This document shows positions 12,228-19,887 of a stretch of 20,080 nt of DNA, piece after piece. The translations under genes were made by a program, and so were the position numbers. Origin of the DNA: a virus; IMG/VR virus record IMGVR_UViG_3300031999_000250, positions 1 through 20,080 of that record; one strand, written 5' to 3'. The first letter of the stretch is position 1. Each line of letters starts with the position of its first letter. Under the pieces are notes generated by a model. That model was given only the letters and a program-made list of their open reading frames with translations. It did not search any database and was not told the DNA's origin.

Positions 12228-13338
12228 TCAGCCCTCCTACTGCCTTCAAGTACCCTTGCACTCTTCGACTCACTGCTCCGCGATCAACGGCACCAGGCAC
12301 CGGCATCTTGGCGATATACGCCTCCAGAGCTTCCCGCATGTTGCTCGCTTGCGAGGTGGCCTTCGCCGCCGCTCGCGCTTGCTTTACTGCCGACACCTTA
12401 CTCGGCACCAGTGTGTAGTCCTTGATCCCGGCTTGCACCCCTGGCCCTTTCAACCATGCCCGAGCTGCAGGCAGCTCCGTAGGCTCCGCCTCCATGTGCG
12501 CGTAGATGCAGGTGCCGTGGCCAGCGAGCTGATGCGCGAGGTCAGAACCCCACACGAGCTTCACGAAGCGTGGGCCGGAGATCTTCACTGCCTTGACCTG
12601 CTTACTCGGATCAACACCTGTGTCGATCAGTAACACGCGCCCGAAAGTTGGTCCGAGGTTGTCGAAGCCTGTAGGCGTCAGCGCGCCCACCTGCTCGATG
12701 CGCGATTGCTTGGATGTCCACGATCCGTGGTCATGCCAGTTCCCAACACACAGGAGGCGCGTGCCGGCGCGATCCATCATCTCACGCAGGCTCTCCCAAT
12801 CGTGCGCGTCCGCGCCGGCGTGCCTGAGGAACTCCGGCGTCTTGGAGTCGATAATGCCGAAGTGCGCGAACACCGTGTGCGGCTTGTGCATAGCGAGGAG
12901 CTGCGGCAGCCACTCCCCCACAGCGCTCTGGTTGAACGGGGCGAAGAGAATGCGGTGCCCATCAACCTCGATCACGCCAGGTACTTCGTGGACGACGATC
13001 TCCCCGCCAGCTGTCCGGTGCGCGTTGAGGGGGCCAAGGGCGTGGTCGCCCTCTGACATGCTCCGCTGGTCGTGGTTGCCTACGATCAAGTGAACGTCGC
13101 CATTGAACGGCTGCAAGGCGCTGATCACTGCCGCCTCGACTTGCGGCGTGGGCGTGTCGGTATCGAACAGGTCGCCATTCACCACGAAGTACTCGCACTC
13201 ATGCTTGTTCGCCGCATGCACGGCGCGGTGGAGAGACTGCAACGAAGCGGTGCACCGCTCGTTGATCCCCGAAACGTGCGCACCGCCGAACTTCGGGAAG
13301 TTGCCTACGTGCGGGTCTGAAACGGCTGCGATCCTCAT
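12220..13338 (-). CDS. Mre11/SbcD-like nuclease
   Basis: 372 aa. A calcineurin-type metallophosphoesterase with the five expected motifs: SDPHVG at 7-12, NGDLFD at 54-59, VGNHDQ at 86-91, FAHFG at 157-161 and GNWHDHG at 199-205 (in the position of GHxH). The C-terminal third, with a Lys/Ala-rich region and KMPVPGAVDRG, is presumably the Rad50-binding part. It is coupled at both ends: the start overlaps the zinc-finger gene (ATGA) and the stop overlaps the exonuclease by 8 nt. It works with the Rad50-like ATPase on DNA ends. Confidence 0.92.
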   Translation of the reverse strand: MRIAAVSDPHVGNFPKFGGAHVSGINERCTASLQSLHRAVHAANKHECEYFVVNGDLFDTDTPTPQVEAAVISALQPFNGDVHLIVGNHDQRSMSEGDHALGPLNAHRTAGGEIVVHEVPGVIEVDGHRILFAPFNQSAVGEWLPQLLAMHKPHTVFAHFGIIDSKTPEFLRHAGADAHDWESLREMMDRAGTRLLCVGNWHDHGSWTSKQSRIEQVGALTPTGFDNLGPTFGRVLLIDTGVDPSKQVKAVKISGPRFVKLVWGSDLAHQLAGHGTCIYAHMEAEPTELPAARAWLKGPGVQAGIKDYTLVPSKVSAVKQARAAAKATSQASNMREALEAYIAKMPVPGAVDRGAVSRRVQGYLKAVGGLNE

Positions 13339-13721
13339 CGGCGCACCAGCGGTGTCTGATCAAACTCCTCAACCGCGTCCTCCAACGTGCGCAAGGGCGG
13401 CGGCGGCGCCAGCAACGTCGCGGTCAAGGGTTTTGATCCCTCCCAGGTTCGCCGAGGCCTCGTGAGGGTGATGTCAGGCTTAGGGCGTGCGCGCGTCGTC
13501 ATAGCCGCGTGCTGCGGGCAGTAGTCGAGCGCGGCGCCGACCTTCACGAGACATTTCTCGCACAGGGAGCGACTGCAGGTCTGCCCCGCCTTCGCCCCCT
13601 TCAGCGGGAAGTCACAGAGTGCTCCTGCGCGTGCGCCGCACTGCACGCACCGCTTTCCAGAAGTACGTGCGCACGCAAACCCCACAGCTTTGCCATTCAC
13701 CACGATTGTCGTACAGCTCAT
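13335..13721 (-). CDS. Cysteine-rich zinc-finger-type protein, 128 aa
   Basis: The first 75 residues carry a dense Cys/His pattern: CVQCGARAGALC, then C...LCEKCL and YCPQH, enough for two zinc sites of zinc-ribbon or treble-clef type. The rest is Pro/Arg/Thr rich and probably disordered, ending in an acidic EDAVEEFD segment. No enzyme motif is visible. The ATG at 13721 overlaps the preceding 58-aa gene's stop, and its own stop overlaps the Mre11-like start. It may be an accessory DNA-binding protein of the recombination module; the family is not recognised. Confidence 0.75.
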   Translation of the reverse strand: MSCTTIVVNGKAVGFACARTSGKRCVQCGARAGALCDFPLKGAKAGQTCSRSLCEKCLVKVGAALDYCPQHAAMTTRARPKPDITLTRPRRTWEGSKPLTATLLAPPPPLRTLEDAVEEFDQTPLVRR

Positions 13722-13894
13722 GCTTTTCCTCCCCTCACGACTGTCTTGGCACCGCGTGCCCGCACTTCCATTATGATCGACGGGTGCGCTGCGAAATCGG
13801 CGCGTATGAATGCCTTGGTACCACTCGGCTCGTCGATCACGGCGATCGTCAACGCGCTAAGTGGCGGCAAGGCATACGGCACTTCAGTCATCAT
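13718..13894 (-). CDS. Unknown 58-aa protein after recA
   Basis: A small protein starting MMTEVPYALPPLSALTIAV and ending in a basic RGAKTVVRGGKA tail. Two adjacent ATG codons (13894, 13891) overlap the end of recA by 8 to 11 nt; the sequence does not decide between them. Longer in-frame sequence lies over recA and is rejected. Function unknown. Confidence 0.65.
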   Translation of the reverse strand: MMTEVPYALPPLSALTIAVIDEPSGTKAFIRADFAAHPSIIMEVRARGAKTVVRGGKA

Positions 13895-14978
13895 CTGAGT
13901 CGGCCTCAGTTGCATCGTCTGCCCCAGCCTCTCTGCCAATCGAACCGACCACGTTGAAGTCCCAGTCAAGCGCTTCGAGCGCGTCGACGTACGTAGGCTT
14001 GTCCTTGGCCGCAACGAGCTTGAGGCGCTTCGCGTGCTCGATCGTAGTCCACTGGTTGTTGTACCCTGTCGCGTAGTCGAACCGCACCCGCGCCTTATGG
14101 AAGGGCGCGGTGAGGCGGTTCTTCACGGCCATGATCGTGACGACCTTCCCCACGTGCTCGTCGTCGGCGTTCTTGATCGCCTTGCCACCGAAAAACTGCA
14201 GCCTTACTGAGCTGTAGAAGCGCGGCCCGTTGCCGCCCGGCGTCGTGATGTTGCTGGCGAACTTGGAGCCGCCGATCATGTGCCGGATCTGGTTTACCAT
14301 GAACAAGTGCGCCCGGTGCTCTTGCAGCAGTCGCGGCATGTCTCGAAGCTCATCGCTCAAGACGCGCGCCTCTGCTGCGACGCCTTTCTCGCCTGCGTCC
14401 AACGCAAGGCCTGCTTTGGTGTTGAGACTCGCGATAGAGTCGAGCCCGAGGAGCAGTGGGCCGCGCTGAGGATCGTGGCTTCGCAAGGCAGCTTTCAACA
14501 TCTCGATCGCTTCTTCGAGGTGCGCAGGCTGCCCGATGACCAGATCAGAGATCTCGATACCGTGCGTCTCGGCACGTTCTTCGTCGAAGCTATGCTCAGC
14601 GTCCAGTAGCACTGCCACACCGCCGATCTGCTGCACCGCGCCGAGGCACCTGTACAGTAAGGCTGTCTTGCCGCTGGACTCCGCGCCGAAAACCTCAGAC
14701 ATGCGGCCGACTGGAAAGCCGCCTCGGCCGATCACATAGTTGTCGAGCGCGTCGATGCCAGTTGGGATGAACTCCTTGATCTGCGCCAAGCCGTGCTGCT
14801 CCTCTGCAACGGTTGTGATCCGCGATCCAAACGTCTTCGCGTGCTTCTTCTGCAGCACGGCAGCAAGCGCGGCACCCTTCCCCGTCGTACCGGGAGTCTT
14901 GGCCGGCTTGGCGCGCCGAACGGCCTTCTTCGCAGGCGCCCTTCGCGCTGCCTTCTTTTTCTTCTTCGTCGCAGCCAT
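13884..14978 (-). CDS. recA: RecA/UvsX-like recombinase
   Basis: 364 aa. It performs ATP-dependent strand exchange on ssDNA. Walker A GAESSGKT is at 98-105, the Walker B strand LLLGLDSI at 175-182 (D180), and the MVNQIRHMIGG loop at 227-237 contains the N-Q pair that senses ATP and DNA. A Lys/Ala/Arg-rich N-terminal extension (residues 1-30) and an acidic C-terminus (DSDDD) are both visible; the first is longer than in cellular RecA. The ATG has GGAGG 7 nt upstream. The gene follows a 134-nt gap with a hairpin, so it may have its own promoter. It lies with the gp32-like, Mre11 and Rad50 genes in a recombination module. Confidence 0.93.
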   Translation of the reverse strand: MAATKKKKKAARRAPAKKAVRRAKPAKTPGTTGKGAALAAVLQKKHAKTFGSRITTVAEEQHGLAQIKEFIPTGIDALDNYVIGRGGFPVGRMSEVFGAESSGKTALLYRCLGAVQQIGGVAVLLDAEHSFDEERAETHGIEISDLVIGQPAHLEEAIEMLKAALRSHDPQRGPLLLGLDSIASLNTKAGLALDAGEKGVAAEARVLSDELRDMPRLLQEHRAHLFMVNQIRHMIGGSKFASNITTPGGNGPRFYSSVRLQFFGGKAIKNADDEHVGKVVTIMAVKNRLTAPFHKARVRFDYATGYNNQWTTIEHAKRLKLVAAKDKPTYVDALEALDWDFNVVGSIGREAGADDATEADSDDD

Positions 14979-15007
14979 CTTCCAGCCTCCGGGCCGCCTG
15001 CGAAAGA

Positions 15008-15030
15008 GGAGCTAGCGCCCAACTAGCTCC
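15008..15030 (-). other. Perfect 8-bp hairpin upstream of recA
   Basis: GGAGCTAG and CTAGCTCC flank a 7-nt loop. On the minus strand the stem is followed by TCTTTC, a weak pyrimidine run. It could be a poor intrinsic terminator for the ssDNA-binding-protein transcript, or an operator or RNA element for recA. The rest of the 134-nt gap (14979-15113) holds the recA ribosome binding site, a GGGTTGCG motif at 15085-15092 shared with the polA gap, and nothing else that I recognise. Confidence 0.45.
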
Positions 15031-15113
15031 ACGCGTCATCTCGCTTAGGGTATTGGCGAGACCCGCCGCCCTCGCAGGCAGCACGCAACCCGGAAAATCC
15101 GAGTCGCTGCCTT

Positions 15114-15917
15114 TTACAACTCGATCTCCTCGATCTCGGCATCGTCGACTACGAAGGCAGCCGTGTCGAGCTCTTCGTCATCCTCGACTACACCGCGGCG
15201 CGAAGACCTGCGGTCGTTGTCGCGGCGGTCGCGCGGGTCTTCCCCCCGCAGCCTGGCGTCGATGTCGTCGTCGCTCTCTAACCGGACGAACTGCCTGAGG
15301 TCAGGCTGGTTTGCGATCCAATCTCGCATCACGTTCGTATCCTCGTGGAGAGGGCCTTGCGGGCCCTCCTTCACCTTGTACCGCGTGTTGGAGCGGCCTT
15401 GGCCTGTCTTGAAGAACAAGATGTCACTGCCGTTCATCGGGTGCGTGAAGTCCACGTCCTCCACGTCGCGCATCTCCGTAAGGTCGCGATCAATGCCAGT
15501 ACCGTACTCAAAGATCGCGGGGCCTGCCTCCTCGTTCTTGCGATCCACAGCGTTGCACACAACTTTGCGCACAGGCTTGTACCGGTCTGCCTGCTTCTCG
15601 TCCAGAGGGTTGCCAGACGCGCGCAGCTTCTGCTCTCGCTCGCACGCCTTGCACTTGCGCTGCCCTTTCGTTTCCAGACGCGGGCAGAAGAACGAAACCG
15701 TCCCCGCCCCAGGCACATCAATGAAGTGTTTCCAGAACACCCGCTTCCACCGCTCGCCTGGGCGAGCAGGCAAGATGCGGAACGTGTTCTTGCCTGCCTG
15801 GATCTTGACGTAACGGCCGCTGCCGCTCTGCGATTGCTGCTCCGACCTGTCCTTCTGCGCGTCTGCAGGCGTGTACTCCTCAAACTCTAAAACCGGATCT
15901 CGTGTCTTCTTTGCCAT
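15114..15917 (-). CDS. gp32-like zinc-containing ssDNA-binding protein
   Basis: 267 aa, resembling T4 gp32. A basic/Gln-rich N-terminus leads into GKNTFRILPA at 42-51 and then a zinc site H64...C78...C89-x2-C92. That nearly matches the T4 gp32 ligands (H64, C77, C87, C90) in position and spacing. The core continues to about 200. The last 60 residues are Asp/Arg rich and end in the acidic tail EIEEIEL, as in SSB proteins that recruit partners. A GAGGTGA ribosome binding site precedes the ATG. It coats ssDNA during replication and works with the RecA-like protein and polymerase encoded next to it. A 51-nt gap with no clear promoter separates it from the gene before. Confidence 0.85.
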   Translation of the reverse strand: MAKKTRDPVLEFEEYTPADAQKDRSEQQSQSGSGRYVKIQAGKNTFRILPARPGERWKRVFWKHFIDVPGAGTVSFFCPRLETKGQRKCKACEREQKLRASGNPLDEKQADRYKPVRKVVCNAVDRKNEEAGPAIFEYGTGIDRDLTEMRDVEDVDFTHPMNGSDILFFKTGQGRSNTRYKVKEGPQGPLHEDTNVMRDWIANQPDLRQFVRLESDDDIDARLRGEDPRDRRDNDRRSSRRGVVEDDEELDTAAFVVDDAEIEEIEL

Positions 15918-15968
15918 GTCTCACCTCGGCCAATGGGCCATTTGGGAATGTGGGCTGGATCTTCTAAA

Positions 15969-16430
15969 CTACTCGTCTTCGTCTTCGTCCTCCACAGCCG
16001 CGTCGTCGCGGGTTCCGCCGCCTTCTGCCTGCAGCTCGATGCGCACGTGGGCGCCGAGCGACACCAGCATATCCTTCTTCGTCCGCAGCGCTTCCAGGTC
16101 GCCGGCGAGGCGCGACTTCTGCCCTTCTGCCGCACTGTACGCACGGCACACGTCCTGGTAGATGCTGTTCGAGAGGATCGAGTTCCTGATGTAGCCTTCG
16201 CTTGGCTTTTTATCCGCGTCGCTGCAAACCTCCATGTAGAGCATGGCGTAGGTCTCGTCTCGGTACTGCTTCGTCTCCAGCACAGCCTGCAGCGCCTCTG
16301 AGTATTCCTCTGTCGCTCGCGCGATCTGTGGCGACATGCGGATGTATTCGTTCTTCACGTCCTCAGGAACGATGTTGAAGGAAGGGCGCGGTCGAGGTGT
16401 GCCTTTTGCGGTTGCTGCTTTTTTGGTCAT
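15969..16430 (-). CDS. Helical protein in the position of a UvsY-type recombination mediator
   Basis: 153 aa from ATG 16430, which overlaps the polA stop (ATGA) and has GGAGGAG 5 nt upstream. After a basic N-terminus (TKKAATAKG) it is almost entirely helical (RATEEYSEALQAVLETKQ, later QKSRLAGDLEALRTKKDML) and ends in a very acidic tail. Size, helical content, the RTKKDML segment and the place between polymerase, gp32-like SSB and RecA fit a UvsY-like mediator that loads recombinase on SSB-coated DNA. This is inference from pattern and context; no diagnostic residue proves it. Confidence 0.7.
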   Translation of the reverse strand: MTKKAATAKGTPRPRPSFNIVPEDVKNEYIRMSPQIARATEEYSEALQAVLETKQYRDETYAMLYMEVCSDADKKPSEGYIRNSILSNSIYQDVCRAYSAAEGQKSRLAGDLEALRTKKDMLVSLGAHVRIELQAEGGGTRDDAAVEDEDEDE

Positions 16431-19400
16431 TCTTTCTCCTCCGACATGTCTGTGAGACTGCCCCAGCTCGGGCCCCACTTCACGTCTACGCCCAGCGGCA
16501 CTCCGTTGGAGTTATGGCTGAGCATGATGCGCTTGAGCTGATAGCGCGCTTCATACGCCGCCGATCGATGCACGTTCAGCATGATCGAGTCGTGTACGGT
16601 GCAGACGAGCTGCCCAGGCACCGCGTCGCCCACTAGCCACTCCACGATTGGGGACAGGCTGGCTGTCGCGAACTCCGCCGCCGTGCCCTGCACACTCGTG
16701 TTGCCAGCGGTGCGCTCGTAGTGCGCTCGCATCGCTTGGTCTTGATCTAGGATGCGCCAGATGGGGCGCACCCGAGCGCGGCCGCCGTCCCACCACGTCC
16801 ACGCCTCACCAGTCCTGCGCGACTCCGTGACGCAGGCCTGCATGAAACGCTCTAGCTTCTTGTACCTGCCCCAGATCATCTTGTTGATCTGCACGATGGT
16901 GCCTACCGACACACCAAACTCGCGCGCGATCCCTTTGTCTGTCTTGCCGTACAGTCTGCCGAAGATGACCGTCTTGATCTGCGAACGATACGGGTCTCGT
17001 TCGTCCTTCGTCATCTTGTCCCACTTGGCGCGCGGCAGCTTCCAGGCAGCTTCGCAGCACAAAGTGGCGCCGTTGGTGTGGATGTCGATGCCGTTCTTGA
17101 AGTCGGCGATCATCACATCGTCGCCAGCGAGCATCGCTGCGATACGCAGCTCCAGCTGGCTGAAGTCTGCCTCGATCAATACATGACTAGGCGAGGAAGC
17201 GATGAAGCAGTCGCGCGCCATCTTACCCAGCACGCTGCCCTTTGCGCGAGGTATGTTCTGAAGGTTTGGATCGCGGCAGTTATGCGAAAAAATGCCCTCT
17301 GTCTCGTAGCTTTCGTCTTCATCGATGGTTAGGTCGAAGACCTCAAGATTTCCGCGATAGTGGATCTCTTCAATCGTAATGAATCCGGTTCTCTGGTCTG
17401 CCGTACGTGAATCTGCCTGTGCCCCGCTGCCGTACATAACGCTAGGTTGTCGATCGAGTTGTTCGTTGGGTCCTCGTCGATACGGTGGACAACAAAGCCC
17501 TTCGGGACCGACTTCAGCCCGAGCGCTTCCGCCACTTTGCGGCTGTGCAGAAACACCCGCTTGCCGTCCCAGAGGCAAGTCAGATAACCGTAGCCGTCCT
17601 CGCACACACCTTTCCAGTTGTGGTGCGCTTCGCCTGTCTTGCCGTACATAGGGCTGCGCCAGCTTGTTTTCGATGCTGAGTACCGAGCGACCTTCAGTAG
17701 CCGGTATTCCTCTGCCGGTAAGTAGTGGCTCAGAACGTGGCGCACGTTGTGAAACGTCGTGCCTGCGTCCTCTGCGATCTGTTCTACCGTCATCAACGCG
17801 CGCAAGTCGCGATAAGCACGCAGAACTGCCTTCTGGTTCTGTGTATTGCCAACCCACGCCTTTGACACCGACATCAATAACCTCTGCGACGGTTACCCAC
17901 GCACCGTCTTCACGCAACAACCGGTGAGACGGCGTACACGTCAAGACGTTCCCATTACTCATCTTCAGATCATACGTGAGACAACTGCCTTGATCTATTG
18001 TAGCGAGAACTCGCCGCCACCTGTTCTTGTGCGTCCAAACATTATCGCCTACGCGAACTTCTGCCATAGGTAGCACACCGCGGTCAGTCCGGCACATTGT
18101 CCAAGACGCCACACAAGACAATCTGCCAGTTCCAGCCCCGTCTATGAGGAACGAAGGATGCACGCGGCCATCGTCTCGGATGTGCCTCAACAGACCGTGC
18201 GCGTAGGTACCGCTGAACTTCGAGAGCTTCCGAAACTCCAACAGGTGGTTCACGTACGGGTGCTCACCTCGGAGCGTCTCCAACGCGTCCTCGTCTGTGC
18301 TCTGTGCCCCGCTGTCCGTCTCCTTCACAGAGCGCAGGCCGAGATCCTCGAACAGATACTTGGCGAGTTGCTTGGGCGACGCCGGGTTGATGTCCGTGTA
18401 CTGACGCATCTGCGCCTGCGTCTCTCCGATGCGCTGGTCGCAGTAGGCAGCGAGGTTCTGCACTGCAGCCTTGTCCACCGGAAAGCCCCAGTGCTCGATG
18501 TACCGCACGGCTTTGTTCGCATCCTTCACGACCAAGTTCCACGCACGAGAGATCGTAGGGTGGTCGAACAGGCGTGGCATCTGATCGTGCGCCACTTCCC
18601 GCGTGCTCCACACGTCGCGGGCGTTGTATCGATACAGCGTCCTGTGATCCATGAAACCGTAAGCAAACGCCTCGGTGTCGTGGCCGGCGCGGATCTTTGT
18701 CAGCACCTCAGTCGGCACGCTGAACTTCGGTGGTGCGGTCTTCCTGCGCTTCCCTTTCGGGGTGAACTCGGGCAGCGGGTTGGCTTGCCGATTTAGCTCT
18801 TTCTTGATCGCACTGAGCGCAGCCTTCGCCTCCAACTTGTGCCCGCCCATGCCCACTGTCTCTGCGATCGTAGACAAGCGCGCATCTGCTTCAGGATCAA
18901 GGAGCTTACGACCGAGACGCGTGTCATACATGATGTTCGGGATCTCTGCACCAAGATCGAGCATCACAGCACGATCATCATACTTACCGTTCTGCGTGAC
19001 CGTGGCAAGCTTTGGGCTCCTGAACAAAGTCGCGAGGATCTCGCGTACGCCCTTGTCCTGCATCGCTTCCTTCGTCCAGGTGAACGACCTCGTAGCCGTG
19101 TCACCGAGTAGCGTGACCGTCTCGATGCGGAAAGCCTTGTCGTGCATCAGATCCGTGGTCTCTACGTCGTAGGCGTACCACTGATGTTTGCTCAGCGAGC
19201 TGGCAGCGACGCGCGCGTGATCTTCGGTCTCAACCAAGACCGTGTACACGTCCTTGAACCACGGCGTGTGCGACGCAGCGAGCGCCCACTGCAAATCTTC
19301 CTCGAACGCCCGGGTCGAGAACGGGTTGCGAAACGCGATCGCTGGGTTGGGTAGGGTGTAGACAGGGATTGGGTCACCGTCTGCGTTCTTCGCCCAACCG

Positions 19401-19855
19401 TAAGCCTTGCGAACTACCTGCGCAGACACGCGGCGGCCGAGCACAGAGAGCGCTGCTTCGCTCCCGAGGCACAGGATGCGTTGAGGGCTTTGCTCCAGCG
19501 CAGCCGCCGTGTAAACACGGCACGCGGCGATCTGCTTATCCGAGATCTTCTTTGCGCCCGTTGCGCACCGGATCGCGTAGTCGTAGCGCGTTGCGCCGCG
19601 CCAATGCTTCTCCAGCATGCGCCGAAACTGCAAGCCGTACTGCCCGTAGAACACCTTGCCGGCCGTGTCCTCCAGCCGACTCGGCTTCTCGCCGATCACC
19701 AGCACACCGCCGGCTTGCCCCTCTGGCGCCATGCACACGTAGCGAACATTCTCGTGCAGCACGCACCGCGCGCACGCAAGGTCGCGCTGTTCTGGCTCTG
19801 CAGCATTCGCTGCCGCCGTTGGCAGCCCCTTCGGGTACAACAGAAGCTTCCGCAT
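16427..19855 (-). CDS. polA: Family A DNA polymerase with UDG-like domain and intein
   Basis: 1142-residue precursor; 863 residues after removal of the intein (581-859). Residues 25 to 195 form a uracil-DNA-glycosylase-like domain: C28 and C31, VIGEKPSRLED (53-63), C97 and C112 spaced as in family 4 UDG iron-sulfur proteins, and LPNPAIAFRNP (168-178), where the catalytic-site His is Asn. A 3'-5' exonuclease follows: YDVETT (D230, E232), NGKYD (D293), Y410-x3-D414. The polymerase domain has motif A ADFSQLELR (896-904), motif B R957/K961/F965/Y969 and motif C VHDS (1087-1090, Ser where Glu is usual). F965 aligns with E. coli F762. There is no 5'-nuclease domain. AAGGGG lies 5 nt before the ATG. 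This is the phage replicative polymerase. Confidence 0.95.
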   Translation of the reverse strand: MRKLLLYPKGLPTAAANAAEPEQRDLACARCVLHENVRYVCMAPEGQAGGVLVIGEKPSRLEDTAGKVFYGQYGLQFRRMLEKHWRGATRYDYAIRCATGAKKISDKQIAACRVYTAAALEQSPQRILCLGSEAALSVLGRRVSAQVVRKAYGWAKNADGDPIPVYTLPNPAIAFRNPFSTRAFEEDLQWALAASHTPWFKDVYTVLVETEDHARVAASSLSKHQWYAYDVETTDLMHDKAFRIETVTLLGDTATRSFTWTKEAMQDKGVREILATLFRSPKLATVTQNGKYDDRAVMLDLGAEIPNIMYDTRLGRKLLDPEADARLSTIAETVGMGGHKLEAKAALSAIKKELNRQANPLPEFTPKGKRRKTAPPKFSVPTEVLTKIRAGHDTEAFAYGFMDHRTLYRYNARDVWSTREVAHDQMPRLFDHPTISRAWNLVVKDANKAVRYIEHWGFPVDKAAVQNLAAYCDQRIGETQAQMRQYTDINPASPKQLAKYLFEDLGLRSVKETDSGAQSTDEDALETLRGEHPYVNHLLEFRKLSKFSGTYAHGLLRHIRDDGRVHPSFLIDGAGTGRLSCVASWTMCRTDRGVLPMAEVRVGDNVWTHKNRWRRVLATIDQGSCLTYDLKMSNGNVLTCTPSHRLLREDGAWVTVAEVIDVGVKGVGWQYTEPEGSSACLSRLARVDDGRTDRRGRRHDVSQRAPRSEPLLTGRGIPATEGRSVLSIENKLAQPYVRQDRRSAPQLERCVRGRLRLSDLPLGRQAGVSAQPQSGGSARAEVGPEGLCCPPYRRGPNEQLDRQPSVMYGSGAQADSRTADQRTGFITIEEIHYRGNLEVFDLTIDEDESYETEGIFSHNCRDPNLQNIPRAKGSVLGKMARDCFIASSPSHVLIEADFSQLELRIAAMLAGDDVMIADFKNGIDIHTNGATLCCEAAWKLPRAKWDKMTKDERDPYRSQIKTVIFGRLYGKTDKGIAREFGVSVGTIVQINKMIWGRYKKLERFMQACVTESRRTGEAWTWWDGGRARVRPIWRILDQDQAMRAHYERTAGNTSVQGTAAEFATASLSPIVEWLVGDAVPGQLVCTVHDSIMLNVHRSAAYEARYQLKRIMLSHNSNGVPLGVDVKWGPSWGSLTDMSEEKE
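17279..18115 (-). mobile_element. Intein in the polymerase active-site region
   Basis: A 279-residue intein interrupts the conserved TGRLS/xDPNLQNIP motif. Splicing joins GRLS580 to C860-RDPNLQNIP. Block A starts at C581 (CVASWTMCRTDRG), block B is LTCTPSH (T641, H644), block F is NLEVFDLTIDEDES (836-849) and block G is GIFSHN with H858, N859 and Cys+1. All splicing residues are intact, so it should be active. Residues of about 671 to 824 do not look like protein in this frame; they are the shadow of an HNH gene in the +1 frame. It is a mini-intein in splicing terms, probably a mobile element. Confidence 0.93.
17329..17874 (-). CDS. HNH homing endonuclease nested out of frame in the intein
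   Basis: 181 aa in the +1 frame relative to polA, entirely inside the intein. It has its own ATG with GAGG 6 nt upstream (GAGGTTATTGATG). Residues 29 to 50 (TVEQIAEDAGTTFHNVRHVL) look like a helix-turn-helix. Residues 77 to 89 (YGKTGEAHHNWKG) and the core FLHSRKVAEALGL...FVVHRIDEDPTNNSIDNLAL (108-146) are a phage HNH_3-type nuclease with H130, N138, N139 and N143. It would cut intein-free polA alleles and so spread the intein. The unusual point is that it is not fused in frame: the polA frame stays open through the same DNA. Confidence 0.9.
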   Translation of the reverse strand: MSVSKAWVGNTQNQKAVLRAYRDLRALMTVEQIAEDAGTTFHNVRHVLSHYLPAEEYRLLKVARYSASKTSWRSPMYGKTGEAHHNWKGVCEDGYGYLTCLWDGKRVFLHSRKVAEALGLKSVPKGFVVHRIDEDPTNNSIDNLALCTAAGHRQIHVRQTREPDSLRLKRSTIAEILRSST

Positions 19856-19887
19856 TTGATCCCCTTTGGCTCCGCACTACATGCAAC

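Noticed and set aside
17400-17850. A LAGLIDADG or other endonuclease domain in the polA/intein frame.
   Set aside because: Residues of about 671 to 824 in that frame show no endonuclease motif and are compositionally odd. The only nuclease signature is the HNH in the +1 frame.
17329-17877. TTG at 17877 as the HNH start.
   Set aside because: It is one codon before an ATG that has better spacing from GAGG, so ATG 17874 is preferred; the difference is a single residue.
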